Below the pieces are notes generated by a model. That model was not told the origin of the DNA. It saw only the letters and a program-made list of their open reading frames with translations, and did no database searches. From Nautilia profundicola AmH (GTDB lineage: Bacteria; Campylobacterota; Campylobacteria; Campylobacterales; Nautiliaceae), in the NCBI RefSeq assembly GCF_000021725.1, contig NC_012115.1, positions 1,007,408-1,071,407 of the forward strand: 64,000 nucleotides of DNA. The letters run 5' to 3'. Shown here piece after piece: positions 1 to 8,435 of the stretch. The position numbers and the translations under genes were made by a program. Positions within the stretch are counted from its first letter, which is position 1. Each line of letters starts with the position of its first letter.

Positions 1-633
1 ACCTACTACTATTAAAATATCGCCTTCGTCAATTTTATGATTATACCCTTTTGTTACAAACTGAACGTTTTCTGAGAGTTCCTTATCCACTATACCAATT
101 ATCAGTAAATTATAAAGCGATGAAATATCCTTATATATATCTTTTATATATTTCCCGTCTAAAAACGAATTAGGAGGTATCACTATTTCAGCGAAAGAAA
201 GTTTATTATCCTGAAAAATTATTTCTTCTATAACCTTAAGTGTTAGAGGCTTTTTAAGAATAGTCATAATTCTGTTTGCGGTTACCTCAAAAGGATTAAT
301 AAGTTTGCTAACACCTGCAAGTTTGTACTTATATTCATTGTCTTTATCCGCAACTTTTGCAATAATCTTTTTATCCGGAAAAAGATCTCTTAACGTCAAA
401 CACAAAAACAGGTTCTTATCCTCATCGTGCAATACGGCAATAGCAATATCAAACTCTTCAATTTTTCCTATTTCGTCGTCATCTATATTATGAAGTTTGA
501 TTACGTCATAAAGTTTTTCTCTCGCCCTTGCTTCTTCCTTTTCATCCAAAACAACAATGATTAAGTCTTTTTTATTAAGAAATCTCGCTACTCTTTCTCC
601 AAAATCGTCAAATCCGAAAATTGCAATTCTCAT
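1..633 (-). CDS. Soluble TrkA-type RCK potassium-regulatory protein (3' end outside window)
   Basis: I translated 211 codons from an ATG at 633 down to base 1 with no stop, so the gene runs off the left edge. The N-terminus is a Rossmann RCK_N (TrkA-N) fold (IFGFDDFGERVA, then IIVVLDE as the acidic ribose-binding strand). A TrkA-C domain follows, ending in the visible DEGDILIVVG. No membrane segment is seen. RCK domains bind nucleotides or ions and gate K+ channels or Trk transporters. Its ATG overlaps the stop of the upstream channel gene by 4 nt (ATGA), so the two are probably translated together and may form one gating ring. It lacks its own pore, so it is a regulator rather than a channel. 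Confidence 0.85.
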   Translation of the reverse strand, partial: MRIAIFGFDDFGERVARFLNKKDLIIVVLDEKEEARAREKLYDVIKLHNIDDDEIGKIEEFDIAIAVLHDEDKNLFLCLTLRDLFPDKKIIAKVADKDNEYKYKLAGVSKLINPFEVTANRIMTILKKPLTLKVIEEIIFQDNKLSFAEIVIPPNSFLDGKYIKDIYKDISSLYNLLIIGIVDKELSENVQFVTKGYNHKIDEGDILIVVG

Positions 634-2225
634 ATACTACTTCTTTCTATTTGATATTTAAAATAATTAACACTAACGCTGTAACCCATTACAACCAAAA
701 TATCACCTTCTTCAAGTTTTAAATCAAAAGGAGGGTTAAAATAAAAATGCCCTTTCTCAATCTGAAGCGTTTCGTTTAAAAGCGGGGATTCGCTTCTTTT
801 CAATACACCGAAAAGTATTATTTTATATCTGTCAAAATCTATCTCTCCTATCAGTTTACCGTCAAGAATCGAATCTTTAATAACGATAATTTCATCAATA
901 ATAGCATTTCTTTTTTCAGTTAAAATCGCATCAATTACTTCAAATGTTATAGGATTCCCAATATACTCGGCCGTAAGCAAAGCCGTAACGGTTGAAGGTA
1001 CCACAACATAATTGGCACCGGCTTTTTTAATTTTGCTTACATTTCTTTCATCATTGGCAAGTGCAATAATTTCAGCCCCTTTACTGTATGCTTTTACACT
1101 CAGCACTATAAACGAGTTGCTTATATCGTTATTTGTAAGTACAAAGATTTTTGATATTTTATTAAAATCAAGCACCTGTAAAAATGTTTTTTGAGTAATA
1201 TCGCCTTTTAGGGTTATATACCCTTTATGAGACGCTTTTTCAACCCTATCTTCATCCATATCTACAATTACGAAATCAATATTATCTTTTTGAAATCTTT
1301 CGGCCAAAATTTCAGCTTCATTTGAATATCCACATATCAAATACACATCTTCCATGTGTTTGATTGTTCTGAACACCCTGTCAGCTTTGAGTTCTTGAAG
1401 TTTTTCGGTAAATGCCGAAGCAATGATTGATGTGGAGAAAGATATAAATCCAATACCTACAACAATCAAAAACATCGTAAGGACTTTACCCTCTTCTGTA
1501 ATAGGGGTAATATCACCGTAACCTACCGTAGATATTGTAATTAAAGACCAGTATATTGCATCAAAAATCGTATCTATTTTCGGATTAGTATGCGCTTCAA
1601 AAACATATATAACGGCGCCTCCGATAAAAGTTACAAAACCGACTGCTAATAATAATATTGTAAGTTCAAACTTTTTATTTGCAAGTACTTCCAAAAACGT
1701 ATTGATACTTTTTGTATATCTAAGTACCTTGAAAAGCCTGAAAATTACAAAAATCCTGAGTATTCTTAAAGATCTGAATCCCGGAAGTATCGCCAAAAAG
1801 TCGATAATTGCAAACGGGGATTTAATATATTCCCATTTTTTTAAAAGGGCTTTTTTGATAACGTTTTTAAGGGAAAACTCTCTTTCAAGAAAAGTAGACT
1901 CTTCATATTCTTCAAGTATAATTTTATGAGTATCGTTATAAACCCAAAGCCTGATAATATACTCAATAGCAAAAATCATAGTCACTATATAAAAATCAAA
2001 ATCTTCAAGCCAAGGATTAAGCTCATGTTTTATATCATACAGTAATATCCCTACACTTGTAATAACCAAAAAAAGCATAAAAAAATCAAAGATTTTTTTA
2101 GGAGTATAATCATCATCGTTCATTAATCTTCTAAAAAAGCCTTTTATCTTTTTATATTTAACATTACTGTCGAGATAAAAGGCAAAAGCCACAAGGGCTT
2201 TAATAATAACTTCTCTTATCTTCAA
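630..2225 (-). CDS. Kv-like six-TM potassium channel with C-terminal RCK domain
   Basis: A 531-residue ion channel. Hydrophobic segments start near residue 45. A voltage-sensor-like S4 helix with spaced arginines ([20 protein letters not shown]) lies near residue 152, and the K+ selectivity filter TVGYGD near 233-238. A cytosolic RCK_N domain ([18 protein letters not shown]) begins near 293 and an RCK_C-like domain ends the protein ([14 protein letters not shown]). The first glycine motif of the RCK_N is degenerate (CGYSNEA), so nucleotide binding is uncertain. The start is TTG at 2223-2225 and overlaps the gatB stop by 4 nt. It is followed at once by a second, soluble RCK gene, which is an uncommon pairing. 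Ion specificity is inferred from the filter. Confidence 0.9.
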   Translation of the reverse strand: MKIREVIIKALVAFAFYLDSNVKYKKIKGFFRRLMNDDDYTPKKIFDFFMLFLVITSVGILLYDIKHELNPWLEDFDFYIVTMIFAIEYIIRLWVYNDTHKIILEEYEESTFLEREFSLKNVIKKALLKKWEYIKSPFAIIDFLAILPGFRSLRILRIFVIFRLFKVLRYTKSINTFLEVLANKKFELTILLLAVGFVTFIGGAVIYVFEAHTNPKIDTIFDAIYWSLITISTVGYGDITPITEEGKVLTMFLIVVGIGFISFSTSIIASAFTEKLQELKADRVFRTIKHMEDVYLICGYSNEAEILAERFQKDNIDFVIVDMDEDRVEKASHKGYITLKGDITQKTFLQVLDFNKISKIFVLTNNDISNSFIVLSVKAYSKGAEIIALANDERNVSKIKKAGANYVVVPSTVTALLTAEYIGNPITFEVIDAILTEKRNAIIDEIIVIKDSILDGKLIGEIDFDRYKIILFGVLKRSESPLLNETLQIEKGHFYFNPPFDLKLEEGDILVVMGYSVSVNYFKYQIERSSI

Positions 2226-3646
2226 GACAGCTTGCTTTTAAGTATTTTATTTACAACTTGAGGATTGGCTTTTCCTTTGCTTGCTTTCATAACCTGTCCT
2301 ACGAAAAATCCGAAAAGTTTATCTTTTCCGGCTTTATATTCAGCTACTTTATCTTCATTTGCCGCAAGAATTTCATCAACCATTTTCTCAATCGCACCCT
2401 CGTCACTTACCTGTTTTAGACCAAGTTTATCAATTGCCGCGTCAACTTCAATATCTTCTTCCATTAAAAGATCTAATACTTTCTTACCGCCCGCACCGCT
2501 TATCGTATTGTCTTTTATTCTTAGAATAAGTACTGCAAGTTTTTCACTGCTTACAGGTGAATTTTCTATAGAATATCCGGCTTTATTCAGTCTTCCTAAA
2601 AGCTCGACCGCCAGCCAGTTATTTGCCATTACAGGCTCACAACCTCTTGCAACCAAGTCTTCAAAATAAGCCGCAAGTTCAGGCTCTGCCGTAAGTACTC
2701 CCGCATCATACTCTTTAAGACCGAATTCTTTCATGTATCTTTCTTTTTTCTCATCAGGAAGCTCAGGAATTTCGATATCAAAAAATTCATCAGGAACCAC
2801 AAGAGGCAGCAGATCCGGATCCGGAAAGTATCTGTAATCTGCCGATTCTTCTTTTCCTCTCATACTTCTTGTTTCACCCGTTTTAGAATCAAAAAGTCTT
2901 GTCTCCTGTACAACTTCATCTTCATATTCGTCATATTCATACGCTTCAATATGTCTTTCGATTTCGTATTCGATCGCCTGTTTTATGAATCTGAACGAGT
3001 TAATATTTTTAATCTCAACCCTTGTACCAAACTCTTTTTGTCCTTTTGGTCTGACTGAAACGTTTGCGTCGCATCTGAAAGAACCTTCCTGCATGTTGGC
3101 ATCACTGATTCCAAGGTATTTTACTATTGCATGCAGTTTTTTAAGATACGCGATCGCCTCATCGCTGCTTCTCATATCAGGTTCACTTACTATCTCAAGA
3201 AGAGGCGTTCCGGCTCTGTTTAAGTCAACCTTGCTTACGTCACCGTCATGGATATTTTTACCAGCGTCTTCTTCAAGATGAGCTCTTGTGATTCCTATTT
3301 CTTTAGTTTCCCCATTAACTTCAATAGTCAAACTTCCTTTTCCTACAATCGGAATTTCAAACTGGCTTATCTGATAGCCTTTCGGAAGATCCGGATAAAA
3401 ATAGTTTTTTCTTGCGAATATTGATTTTTTGTTAATTTCGGCATTTACCGCTTTTCCGAACATTACCGCTTTTCTTACCGCTTCTTTGTTAAGTACCGGA
3501 AGTGCACCCGGAAGCCCTAAACACGTAGGACATGTGTTCGTATTAGGCTCATGCCCGAAACTTGTGGCACAGTTACAGAAAATTTTGGTTTTCGTATTCA
3601 GTTGAACATGAACCTCAAGACCTATTACCACTTCATATTTACTCAT
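2222..3646 (-). CDS. gatB: Aspartyl/glutamyl-tRNA amidotransferase subunit B
   Basis: 474 residues beginning [16 protein letters not shown], the hallmark GatB N-terminus, with the zinc-site cysteines (FCNCA...TCPTCLG) near residues 24-43 and a C-terminal GatB/YqeY helical tail. With GatA and GatC it transamidates Glu-tRNA(Gln) and/or Asp-tRNA(Asn) in the cytoplasm, which is needed where GlnRS or AsnRS is absent, as in epsilonproteobacteria. Length is normal. An AGGAG-type ribosome site precedes the ATG. gatC is elsewhere in this window (53103-53384) and gatA is not present, so the complex is encoded at scattered loci. The gene leads the unit containing the downstream channel gene. Confidence 0.97.
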   Translation of the reverse strand: MSKYEVVIGLEVHVQLNTKTKIFCNCATSFGHEPNTNTCPTCLGLPGALPVLNKEAVRKAVMFGKAVNAEINKKSIFARKNYFYPDLPKGYQISQFEIPIVGKGSLTIEVNGETKEIGITRAHLEEDAGKNIHDGDVSKVDLNRAGTPLLEIVSEPDMRSSDEAIAYLKKLHAIVKYLGISDANMQEGSFRCDANVSVRPKGQKEFGTRVEIKNINSFRFIKQAIEYEIERHIEAYEYDEYEDEVVQETRLFDSKTGETRSMRGKEESADYRYFPDPDLLPLVVPDEFFDIEIPELPDEKKERYMKEFGLKEYDAGVLTAEPELAAYFEDLVARGCEPVMANNWLAVELLGRLNKAGYSIENSPVSSEKLAVLILRIKDNTISGAGGKKVLDLLMEEDIEVDAAIDKLGLKQVSDEGAIEKMVDEILAANEDKVAEYKAGKDKLFGFFVGQVMKASKGKANPQVVNKILKSKLS

Positions 3647-3680
3647 TAATTCTCCTTATTTTTATAATTATATATTATCT

Positions 3681-3728
3681 TCTCAACTTCACAACTTACC
3701 CACTTCACCACTTATCTATTTACCTACT
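3681..3728. repeat. Degenerate tandem repeat, period 8
   Basis: Six 8-base units read TCTCAACT, TCACAACT, TACCCACT, TCACCACT, TATCTATT and TACCTACT. They fill the gap between ilvA and gatB and include the ilvA stop codon (3724-3726). Units share the pattern T-x-x-C-x-A-C-T with drift. This belongs to the dispersed 7-8 base repeat family described in the findings. Confidence 0.75.
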
Positions 3729-4930
3729 CAACTACAAACTTATATCCGTTTTTATGAAGAGCTCTTTTTATAGCTTCTTGATGTTCGAGTCCTCTTGTTT
3801 CAAGGGCAATCGTTACGTTTGCGTCACCTATAGCAAGATTCAGATCCGTTCTGTCATATCCTATCTGAACAATATTCGCTTTTTCAGCAGCAAGTATTTC
3901 AGTTAATTTTTGAAGTGCTCCAGGTTTATCCACAAGTGTAATGATCAGTTTCATTTTTCTGTGTGATTTTAATAAACCTTTTTCAATAATCAAATTAATC
4001 ATTGTCACATCAATGTTTCCGCCACTAAGCACTACTCCGACTTTTTTAGGAGCCGTAAATTTGATTTTATGGTGTAAAAGAGCAGCAACTCCCACAGCAC
4101 CGGCACCTTCAACCACAACTTTTTGTCTTTCCATTAAAAAGAGTATTGCATTTGCAATCTCTTCGTCATCAACTTCCACTATATCATCAACAACTTCTTT
4201 TACAAGTTTGTACATTTTAGGATTTGTATCCCTAACGGCAATACCGTCGGCAATAGTTTTTACAAATGTGGTATCTGAACGCTTCCGCTTAAGAAGCTCA
4301 GTCTCATAGCAGAGCGCCTTCCGCCGTTACGCCTATAACCTTAATATGCGGATTAATCTGTTTAGCCGCGCTTGCTATACCGCTTATTAGTCCGCCTCCA
4401 CCAATCGGGACGATTATATAATCAAGATCAGGAACCTGCTCAAGCATTTCTATTCCGATTGTTCCCTGCCCTGCGATAACCTCGTCGTCGGCAAAAGGAT
4501 GTATAAACTCAAGACCCTTTTCTTCGGCAAGTTTTACAGCATATTCATAGGCTTCGTCATAATTGTTTCCGGCAAGTACCACTTCGCCTCCGAATTCTTT
4601 AACACCGGTTACTTTAGTAAGCGGTGTTGCTTCAGGCATTACTATTATTGCGGGTACATTAAAATAATTCGCACTAAACGCAACACCCTGTGCGTGATTC
4701 CCGGCACTTGCTGCAATTACGCCTTTTTTTCTTTTCTCTTCCGGAATTGACGCAATTTTATTAAAAGCTCCTCTTAATTTAAACGCACCTGTCGTCTGCA
4801 GATTTTCCTTTTTTAAAAAAATCTCGTTTCCGACTTTTTGAGAAAGTATCGGAGCGTAGGCAAAAGGAGTTCTATAAACTACGTCTTTAATTCTTTCGTG
4901 CGCTTTTTTGATATTTTCAAAAGGTATCAT
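3724..4930 (-). pseudogene. ilvA: Threonine dehydratase with internal frame disruption
   Basis: Two adjacent open frames form one IlvA. The first (4930 to 4304) is the PLP-binding half: FKLRGAFNKIAS holds the Schiff-base lysine, ASAGNHAQG the substrate loop and VPIGGGGLISG the phosphate loop. It stops right after TAEGALL. The second frame carries the rest of the catalytic domain (TIADGIAVRDT, VEGAGAVG, VLSGGN) and a C-terminal ACT domain (LVDKPGALQKLTEIL). The stretch between 4216 and 4304 is open in the second frame. Reading about 4310 with one extra base restores the conserved GAPAM-type motif, so there may be two lesions. Threonine dehydratase makes 2-oxobutanoate for isoleucine. It is either a decayed gene or a sequencing error. 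The start overlaps the upstream CoA-binding gene by 4 nt. Confidence 0.85.
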
Positions 4931-5373
4931 AATAATCCTTCGTTTTTACATCTGATATGATCCACCATGATACATCTGTCTTCAACATAATAAACACCCG
5001 CATTTTCGGCTATTTCTTTTGATTTTTCATTAATAACGCCTTCTTGTAAAAACACACATTTGATTCCCGGCATTTTTACGGCTTTTTCTACGATGGGAGG
5101 AGTGTCTTCGCCTTTTCTAAATATATCTACAATATCGACCTCAAAATCTATTTCATCAAGGCTTCTATATACTTTTTCACCAAGTATCGTTTCTTCTCTC
5201 GGATAAACCGGAATAATTTTATAACCGTTTTCCTGCATATATTTAGCCACCTGGTTTGAAGCTCTGTGTTCTTTTGGAGAAAGCCCTACAACTACAATGG
5301 TTTTCGATTCTTTAAGTACTTCACACAGTTTTTTTTCGGTTTTTTTACTGCTTGGAAGCTCACAAGCGCTCAT
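4927..5373 (-). CDS. CoA-binding domain protein (YccU family)
   Basis: 148 residues forming a single CoA-binding Rossmann domain: TIVVVGLSPKEHRASNQVAKYMQENG gives the glycine-containing nucleotide loop from about residue 29, and FLQEGVINEKSKEIAENAG is the second half typical of CoA_binding_2 proteins. No ligase or catalytic domain is attached. The family resembles the CoA-binding part of succinyl-CoA synthetase, but its role is unknown. The stop overlaps the ilvA start (ATGA), suggesting co-translation. A TATAAT-like -10 box on the minus strand (5394-5399) precedes the ATG, so this gene probably heads the transcript. Confidence 0.85.
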   Translation of the reverse strand: MSACELPSSKKTEKKLCEVLKESKTIVVVGLSPKEHRASNQVAKYMQENGYKIIPVYPREETILGEKVYRSLDEIDFEVDIVDIFRKGEDTPPIVEKAVKMPGIKCVFLQEGVINEKSKEIAENAGVYYVEDRCIMVDHIRCKNEGLL

Positions 5374-5419
5374 TTTTTACCTTTTTTAACAAAATTATAG
5401 CAAAAAATGCCTAAAACAC

Positions 5420-5449
5420 TTGATTTTTGGTAAAAAAAAAGAGTAAAAT
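5420..5449 (+). promoter_or_regulatory. Likely promoter of the HU gene
   Basis: TTGATT at 5420-5425, an 18-base A/T-rich spacer and TAAAAT at 5444-5449 lie 30 bases upstream of the HU start. The intergenic region is divergent and also holds a TATAAT box for the minus-strand CoA-binding gene at 5394-5399. Identified by eye from consensus only. Confidence 0.5.
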
Positions 5450-5478
5450 TTTTTGTACCCAACTAAAAAGGAGGAAAA

Positions 5479-5754
5479 ATGAAAAAGTCTGAATTAATCG
5501 CAGCGGTAGCAGAAAAGTCAGGTCTAAGCAAAAAAGATGTTAATGCAGTTATCGATGCAACAATCGAAGCAATGGAAGAAGCACTAAAAGCTGGTAAAAA
5601 AGTTAGTTTTATCGGATTCGGAAGTTTTGAAGTTGTAACAAGAGCTCCAAGAGTAGCAAGAGTTCCTGGAACAAACAAAGAAGTTAAAATCCCTGAAACT
5701 AAATCAGTTAAATTCAAAGTTGGTAAAAAATTAAAAGAACTTTTAAACAAATAA
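5479..5754 (+). CDS. hup: DNA-binding protein HU
   Basis: 91 residues with the full HU/IHF fold: MKKSELIAAVAEKSGLSKKDV helix pair, VSFIGFGSFEV beta core, and the DNA-clasping arm with RAPRVARVPGTNKEV holding the intercalating proline, then the KVGKKLKELL C-terminal helix. It compacts and bends DNA without strong sequence specificity. An AAGGAGG ribosome site sits 7 bases before the ATG, as expected for a highly made protein. It is a single-gene unit with its own promoter and terminator. HU is preferred over IHF because it is a lone gene and matches HU length and arm sequence. Confidence 0.96.
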   Translation: MKKSELIAAVAEKSGLSKKDVNAVIDATIEAMEEALKAGKKVSFIGFGSFEVVTRAPRVARVPGTNKEVKIPETKSVKFKVGKKLKELLNK

Positions 5755-5775
5755 GTTCTTTTTTTCTTTTTTTCT
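5733..5775 (+). terminator. Rho-independent terminator of the HU gene
   Basis: An 8-bp stem (AAAAGAAC at 5733-5740 with GTTCTTTT at 5755-5762) is followed by a run of T and C. The left arm lies inside the last codons of HU and the loop includes the stop codon. Confidence 0.65.
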
Positions 5776-5797
5776 ACAAAAACCTTTCAAAACAATA

Positions 5798-5826
5798 TTG
5801 AAAACTTATTAAATAGTAGATATAAT
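5798..5826 (+). promoter_or_regulatory. Promoter of tRNA-Leu
   Basis: TTGAAA at 5798-5803, a 17-base spacer and a consensus TATAAT at 5821-5826 end 10 bases before the first base of the tRNA, the expected distance for a tRNA starting close to its transcription start. Confidence 0.7.
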
Positions 5827-5836
5827 TCCAATCCGT

Positions 5837-5922
5837 GCCGGCGTGGCGGAACTGGTAGACGCGTCGGACTCAAAATCCGATGAGCTCTGCTCATGTGGGT
5901 TCGAGTCCCACCGCCGGTACCA
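5837..5922 (+). tRNA. tRNA-Leu (anticodon CAA)
   Basis: An 86-base class II tRNA. The acceptor stem is GCCGGCG/CGCCGGT with the usual G1:U72 pair, the D-loop contains GGTAGACGC, the anticodon stem is TCGGA/TCCGA with loop CTCAAAA (anticodon CAA, reading UUG), the long variable arm is TGAGCTCTGCTCA, the T-arm is GTGGG TTCGAGT CCCAC, and ACCA is encoded. The class II arm and identity elements agree with leucine. Confidence 0.97.
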
Positions 5923-5992
5923 TTACTTCAAAAGCCTCGAAAAATCGATTATTTGAAATAAACAAATCAAAATTATCAGTGGATTAAGCAGT

Positions 5993-7933
5993 TTATTTAT
6001 TTTTATTCATAACTTTCATAATTTCCTCATCTTTTCCGAATGTATTTATATATTTCTCAATTGCTTTTTTATCATGAGAGTCTTTTATGTAGTTTAGGTA
6101 GGCGCTTTTTAGCATATTTTTAATTCTCGGTTTTTTAATATTAATATTTTCATATTCTTTCAGTTCACGCAGGGCTTCTTTTATTTTACCTTTAAACGCT
6201 TTCGCTTCTGCGGTTTTAAGTTTTTCACTCCATTTTTCTTCATACAGTTTATAAACTTTTAGATCTTTTAAAAAAGGGTACTGTTCAACAAGTTCAAAGG
6301 CTTTGTTTTTGTCTTTCCCGAAAAGTCTTAAAAACTCCAAAGATATCTGAGCCTGAGTTAACAGTTCTTTTGCTTTTAATTCATATCCTTCAATATCCTC
6401 CAAAATAGTTGCGGCTTTTAGGACATATTTAAAGTTTTCTTCTTTTAATGCTTTTAAAGCAAGTGTATACAGCCTTTGGGCATATTCCATAACCGCCTGA
6501 TACTCTTTAGTATTTTTAAGCTCGGGGTGTTCTTTAATGATTGCAAAAAAACCTGCAAAATCTTTTTTGGCTATTTTTTCTTTCATTAATCTAAAAAGTT
6601 CGGCTTGTTTTAAAAGCAGTTCAATCAAAGGTATTTTTTCACTGACCGTCATAAAATCTTTAAGTATCTCTTTTGCTTCTGAAACCCTGCCTTCGATTGC
6701 AAGTTTTTTTGCTTTTTCAAATTTAAGCTCCCACTCTTTTTCAACAAGTTTATAATATTTTGTATCTTTTAACAGTTCATACTGATTGGCTATCTGATAA
6801 AAAAGAGCGAAATTCCTGTTTTCATATGCTTTTTTGAATTTGATTATATTTTCATAATGTGTAAGTATTTTTGTTATCTCTTCACGCTTTTGCAAAACAT
6901 TCATAAACGGTTTTAATACATCTATTGCTTTTGACTTTAAATTCTCTTCAAGATACTTTATAGCTCTTTTAATAGAATTTTTATATAAAAGTTCAAGCTT
7001 TTCATAACTTTTTGTCTTTTTTAAAAAAGGATTTAATGTTAGCATCTCATAAGCAGTTTTATAATCACCCTTTAAAATAACATCTAAGAATTCAACCTCA
7101 TCATATAACTCTACATATTGTAGCTCATTATTCTGAATAAAATACAGTTTATCTTTATAAACACAAATTTTTGAGGCGTCAATATCAAAAAATTTTTCAT
7201 TTATGAGAACTTCTTTTTCAAGATCATACAGAACAATCCTATCCCTAACTGCAATAAATAAATAATTTTCATATATATAAAAATCCATAAACTCTTCATA
7301 AATGTCAAACCTGTCCTTACGCTCTTTTTTATACTTATCCCATTTTATAATATCCGAATATTCCGAGGCGCTCACTAAAAAATTCTTATTTTCTATTTTT
7401 AACGCTTTTTTAAGATGCAGATACCTGACAATCTTTTTTAAAGAAAACTGATTTACAAAAAGTACGCTTTTATCATACCCCGTGGCATATATTTCATCAC
7501 TTCCAAACGCAAGAGAACTTATAAAATCTTTGTGCTTGGCAACTTTTGAAACCATTTTGAAAAGGTCTAAAGAATATAAAAAGATTTTACCGTCAATACC
7601 TCCGCTTGCAAAATAATTTTTATCAAGTTTAACGCTTAATACATCACCCCTGTGCCATTCGTATTTGTCAAGCAGTTTTTTGTTTTTAATATCCCACAGT
7701 GTCAGAGGTTTTGAAGGAGTGGCTAAAAGCAGGTATTTAAACTCTTCGTCAATATCTATACCATTTTCTTTTGGTTTGTTTGGCGGAAGTTTAAGTTTAA
7801 AGCCGTTTATAAGTTTAAAATCAGAATTAAAAATATAAACCCTATTGTTTACATCTACAAGTGCGTATCCGTTTTGGTTTACTTTAAGATATGATATTTG
7901 GTCTTTAAATTCTTTAAGTTTTTTTGTTTTCAT
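5993..7933 (-). CDS. WD40-like beta-propeller protein with C-terminal helical repeats
   Basis: 646 residues, no signal peptide or membrane segment. The first ~280 residues look like a WD40-type propeller (blades such as PLTLWDIKNKKLLDKYEWH, GDVLSVKLDKNYFASGGIDG, DEIYATGYDKSVLFVN). From about 290 the protein is all-helical with recurring motifs (KAYEML.LNPFLKKTKSYEKLELLYK; ELLKDTKYYKLVEKEW; PFLKDLKVYKLYEEKW). These look like tandem helical hairpins of 60-90 residues that repeat 'hP-L-K-x-T/L-K-x-Y'. I do not recognise a named family; a scaffold role is possible but unproven. Its start lies 20 bases inside msrA, so it is probably expressed with the msrA-dxs unit. Confidence 0.65.
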   Translation of the reverse strand: MKTKKLKEFKDQISYLKVNQNGYALVDVNNRVYIFNSDFKLINGFKLKLPPNKPKENGIDIDEEFKYLLLATPSKPLTLWDIKNKKLLDKYEWHRGDVLSVKLDKNYFASGGIDGKIFLYSLDLFKMVSKVAKHKDFISSLAFGSDEIYATGYDKSVLFVNQFSLKKIVRYLHLKKALKIENKNFLVSASEYSDIIKWDKYKKERKDRFDIYEEFMDFYIYENYLFIAVRDRIVLYDLEKEVLINEKFFDIDASKICVYKDKLYFIQNNELQYVELYDEVEFLDVILKGDYKTAYEMLTLNPFLKKTKSYEKLELLYKNSIKRAIKYLEENLKSKAIDVLKPFMNVLQKREEITKILTHYENIIKFKKAYENRNFALFYQIANQYELLKDTKYYKLVEKEWELKFEKAKKLAIEGRVSEAKEILKDFMTVSEKIPLIELLLKQAELFRLMKEKIAKKDFAGFFAIIKEHPELKNTKEYQAVMEYAQRLYTLALKALKEENFKYVLKAATILEDIEGYELKAKELLTQAQISLEFLRLFGKDKNKAFELVEQYPFLKDLKVYKLYEEKWSEKLKTAEAKAFKGKIKEALRELKEYENINIKKPRIKNMLKSAYLNYIKDSHDKKAIEKYINTFGKDEEIMKVMNKNK

Positions 7934-8435
7934 TTTTAATCTTTAAATATTTTTCAACCTTAGGCGCCACCACGTACATACAGTAAGGCTGATGTGGGTT
8001 TTTGGCAAAATAGTTTTGATGATACTTTTCTGCCGGATAGAATATCTCAAGAGGTTTTACTTCAGTTACCACATTCAAGCCCTCTTTTTTAAGCTCTTCT
8101 ATCTTTTTTAACGCCTTTTCTTTCTGCTCTTCATCAAGATACAGAATTATAGACCTGTATTGGGTTCCAACATCGTTTCCCTGCCTGTTAAGCTGTGTAG
8201 GGTCGTGGATTTTGAAAAATATATCAAGAAGTTCATCATAACTAACTGTATTTTCATCATAATCTATTTCAACTACTTCCGCATGTCCGGTTACACCGGT
8301 ACACACCTGCTCGTAGTTCGGATTTGGACGTCTTCCTCCAGCATATCCGACTACTACGTCCCTTACTCCGTCAACTTTTCTGAATACGGCGTCCAGACAC
8401 CAAAAACACCCGCCTCCGAATACCGCTTTAGGCAT
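7914..8435 (-). CDS. msrA: Peptide-methionine (S)-S-oxide reductase
   Basis: 173 residues with the catalytic GGCFWC motif at residues 7-12 and conserved GYAGG, HAEVVE, DPTQLNRQGNDVGTQYRS and YHQNYF motifs. It reduces methionine-S-sulfoxide in proteins, repairing oxidative damage in the cytoplasm. No MsrB domain is fused and no signal peptide is seen. The resolving cysteine may be in YCMYVV near the C-terminus. The start overlaps the dxs 3' end by 8 bases, so expression is tied to the dxs unit. Confidence 0.97.
   Translation of the reverse strand: MPKAVFGGGCFWCLDAVFRKVDGVRDVVVGYAGGRRPNPNYEQVCTGVTGHAEVVEIDYDENTVSYDELLDIFFKIHDPTQLNRQGNDVGTQYRSIILYLDEEQKEKALKKIEELKKEGLNVVTEVKPLEIFYPAEKYHQNYFAKNPHQPYCMYVVAPKVEKYLKIKNENKKT

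Noticed and set aside
3724-4215. C-terminal IlvA fragment as an independent ACT-domain gene
   Set aside because: It lacks a start with a ribosome site and completes the IlvA fold broken at 4304, so it is one disrupted gene.
5463-5750. Open frame opposite the HU gene
   Set aside because: It is the reverse of the HU coding sequence; its content mirrors HU codons.
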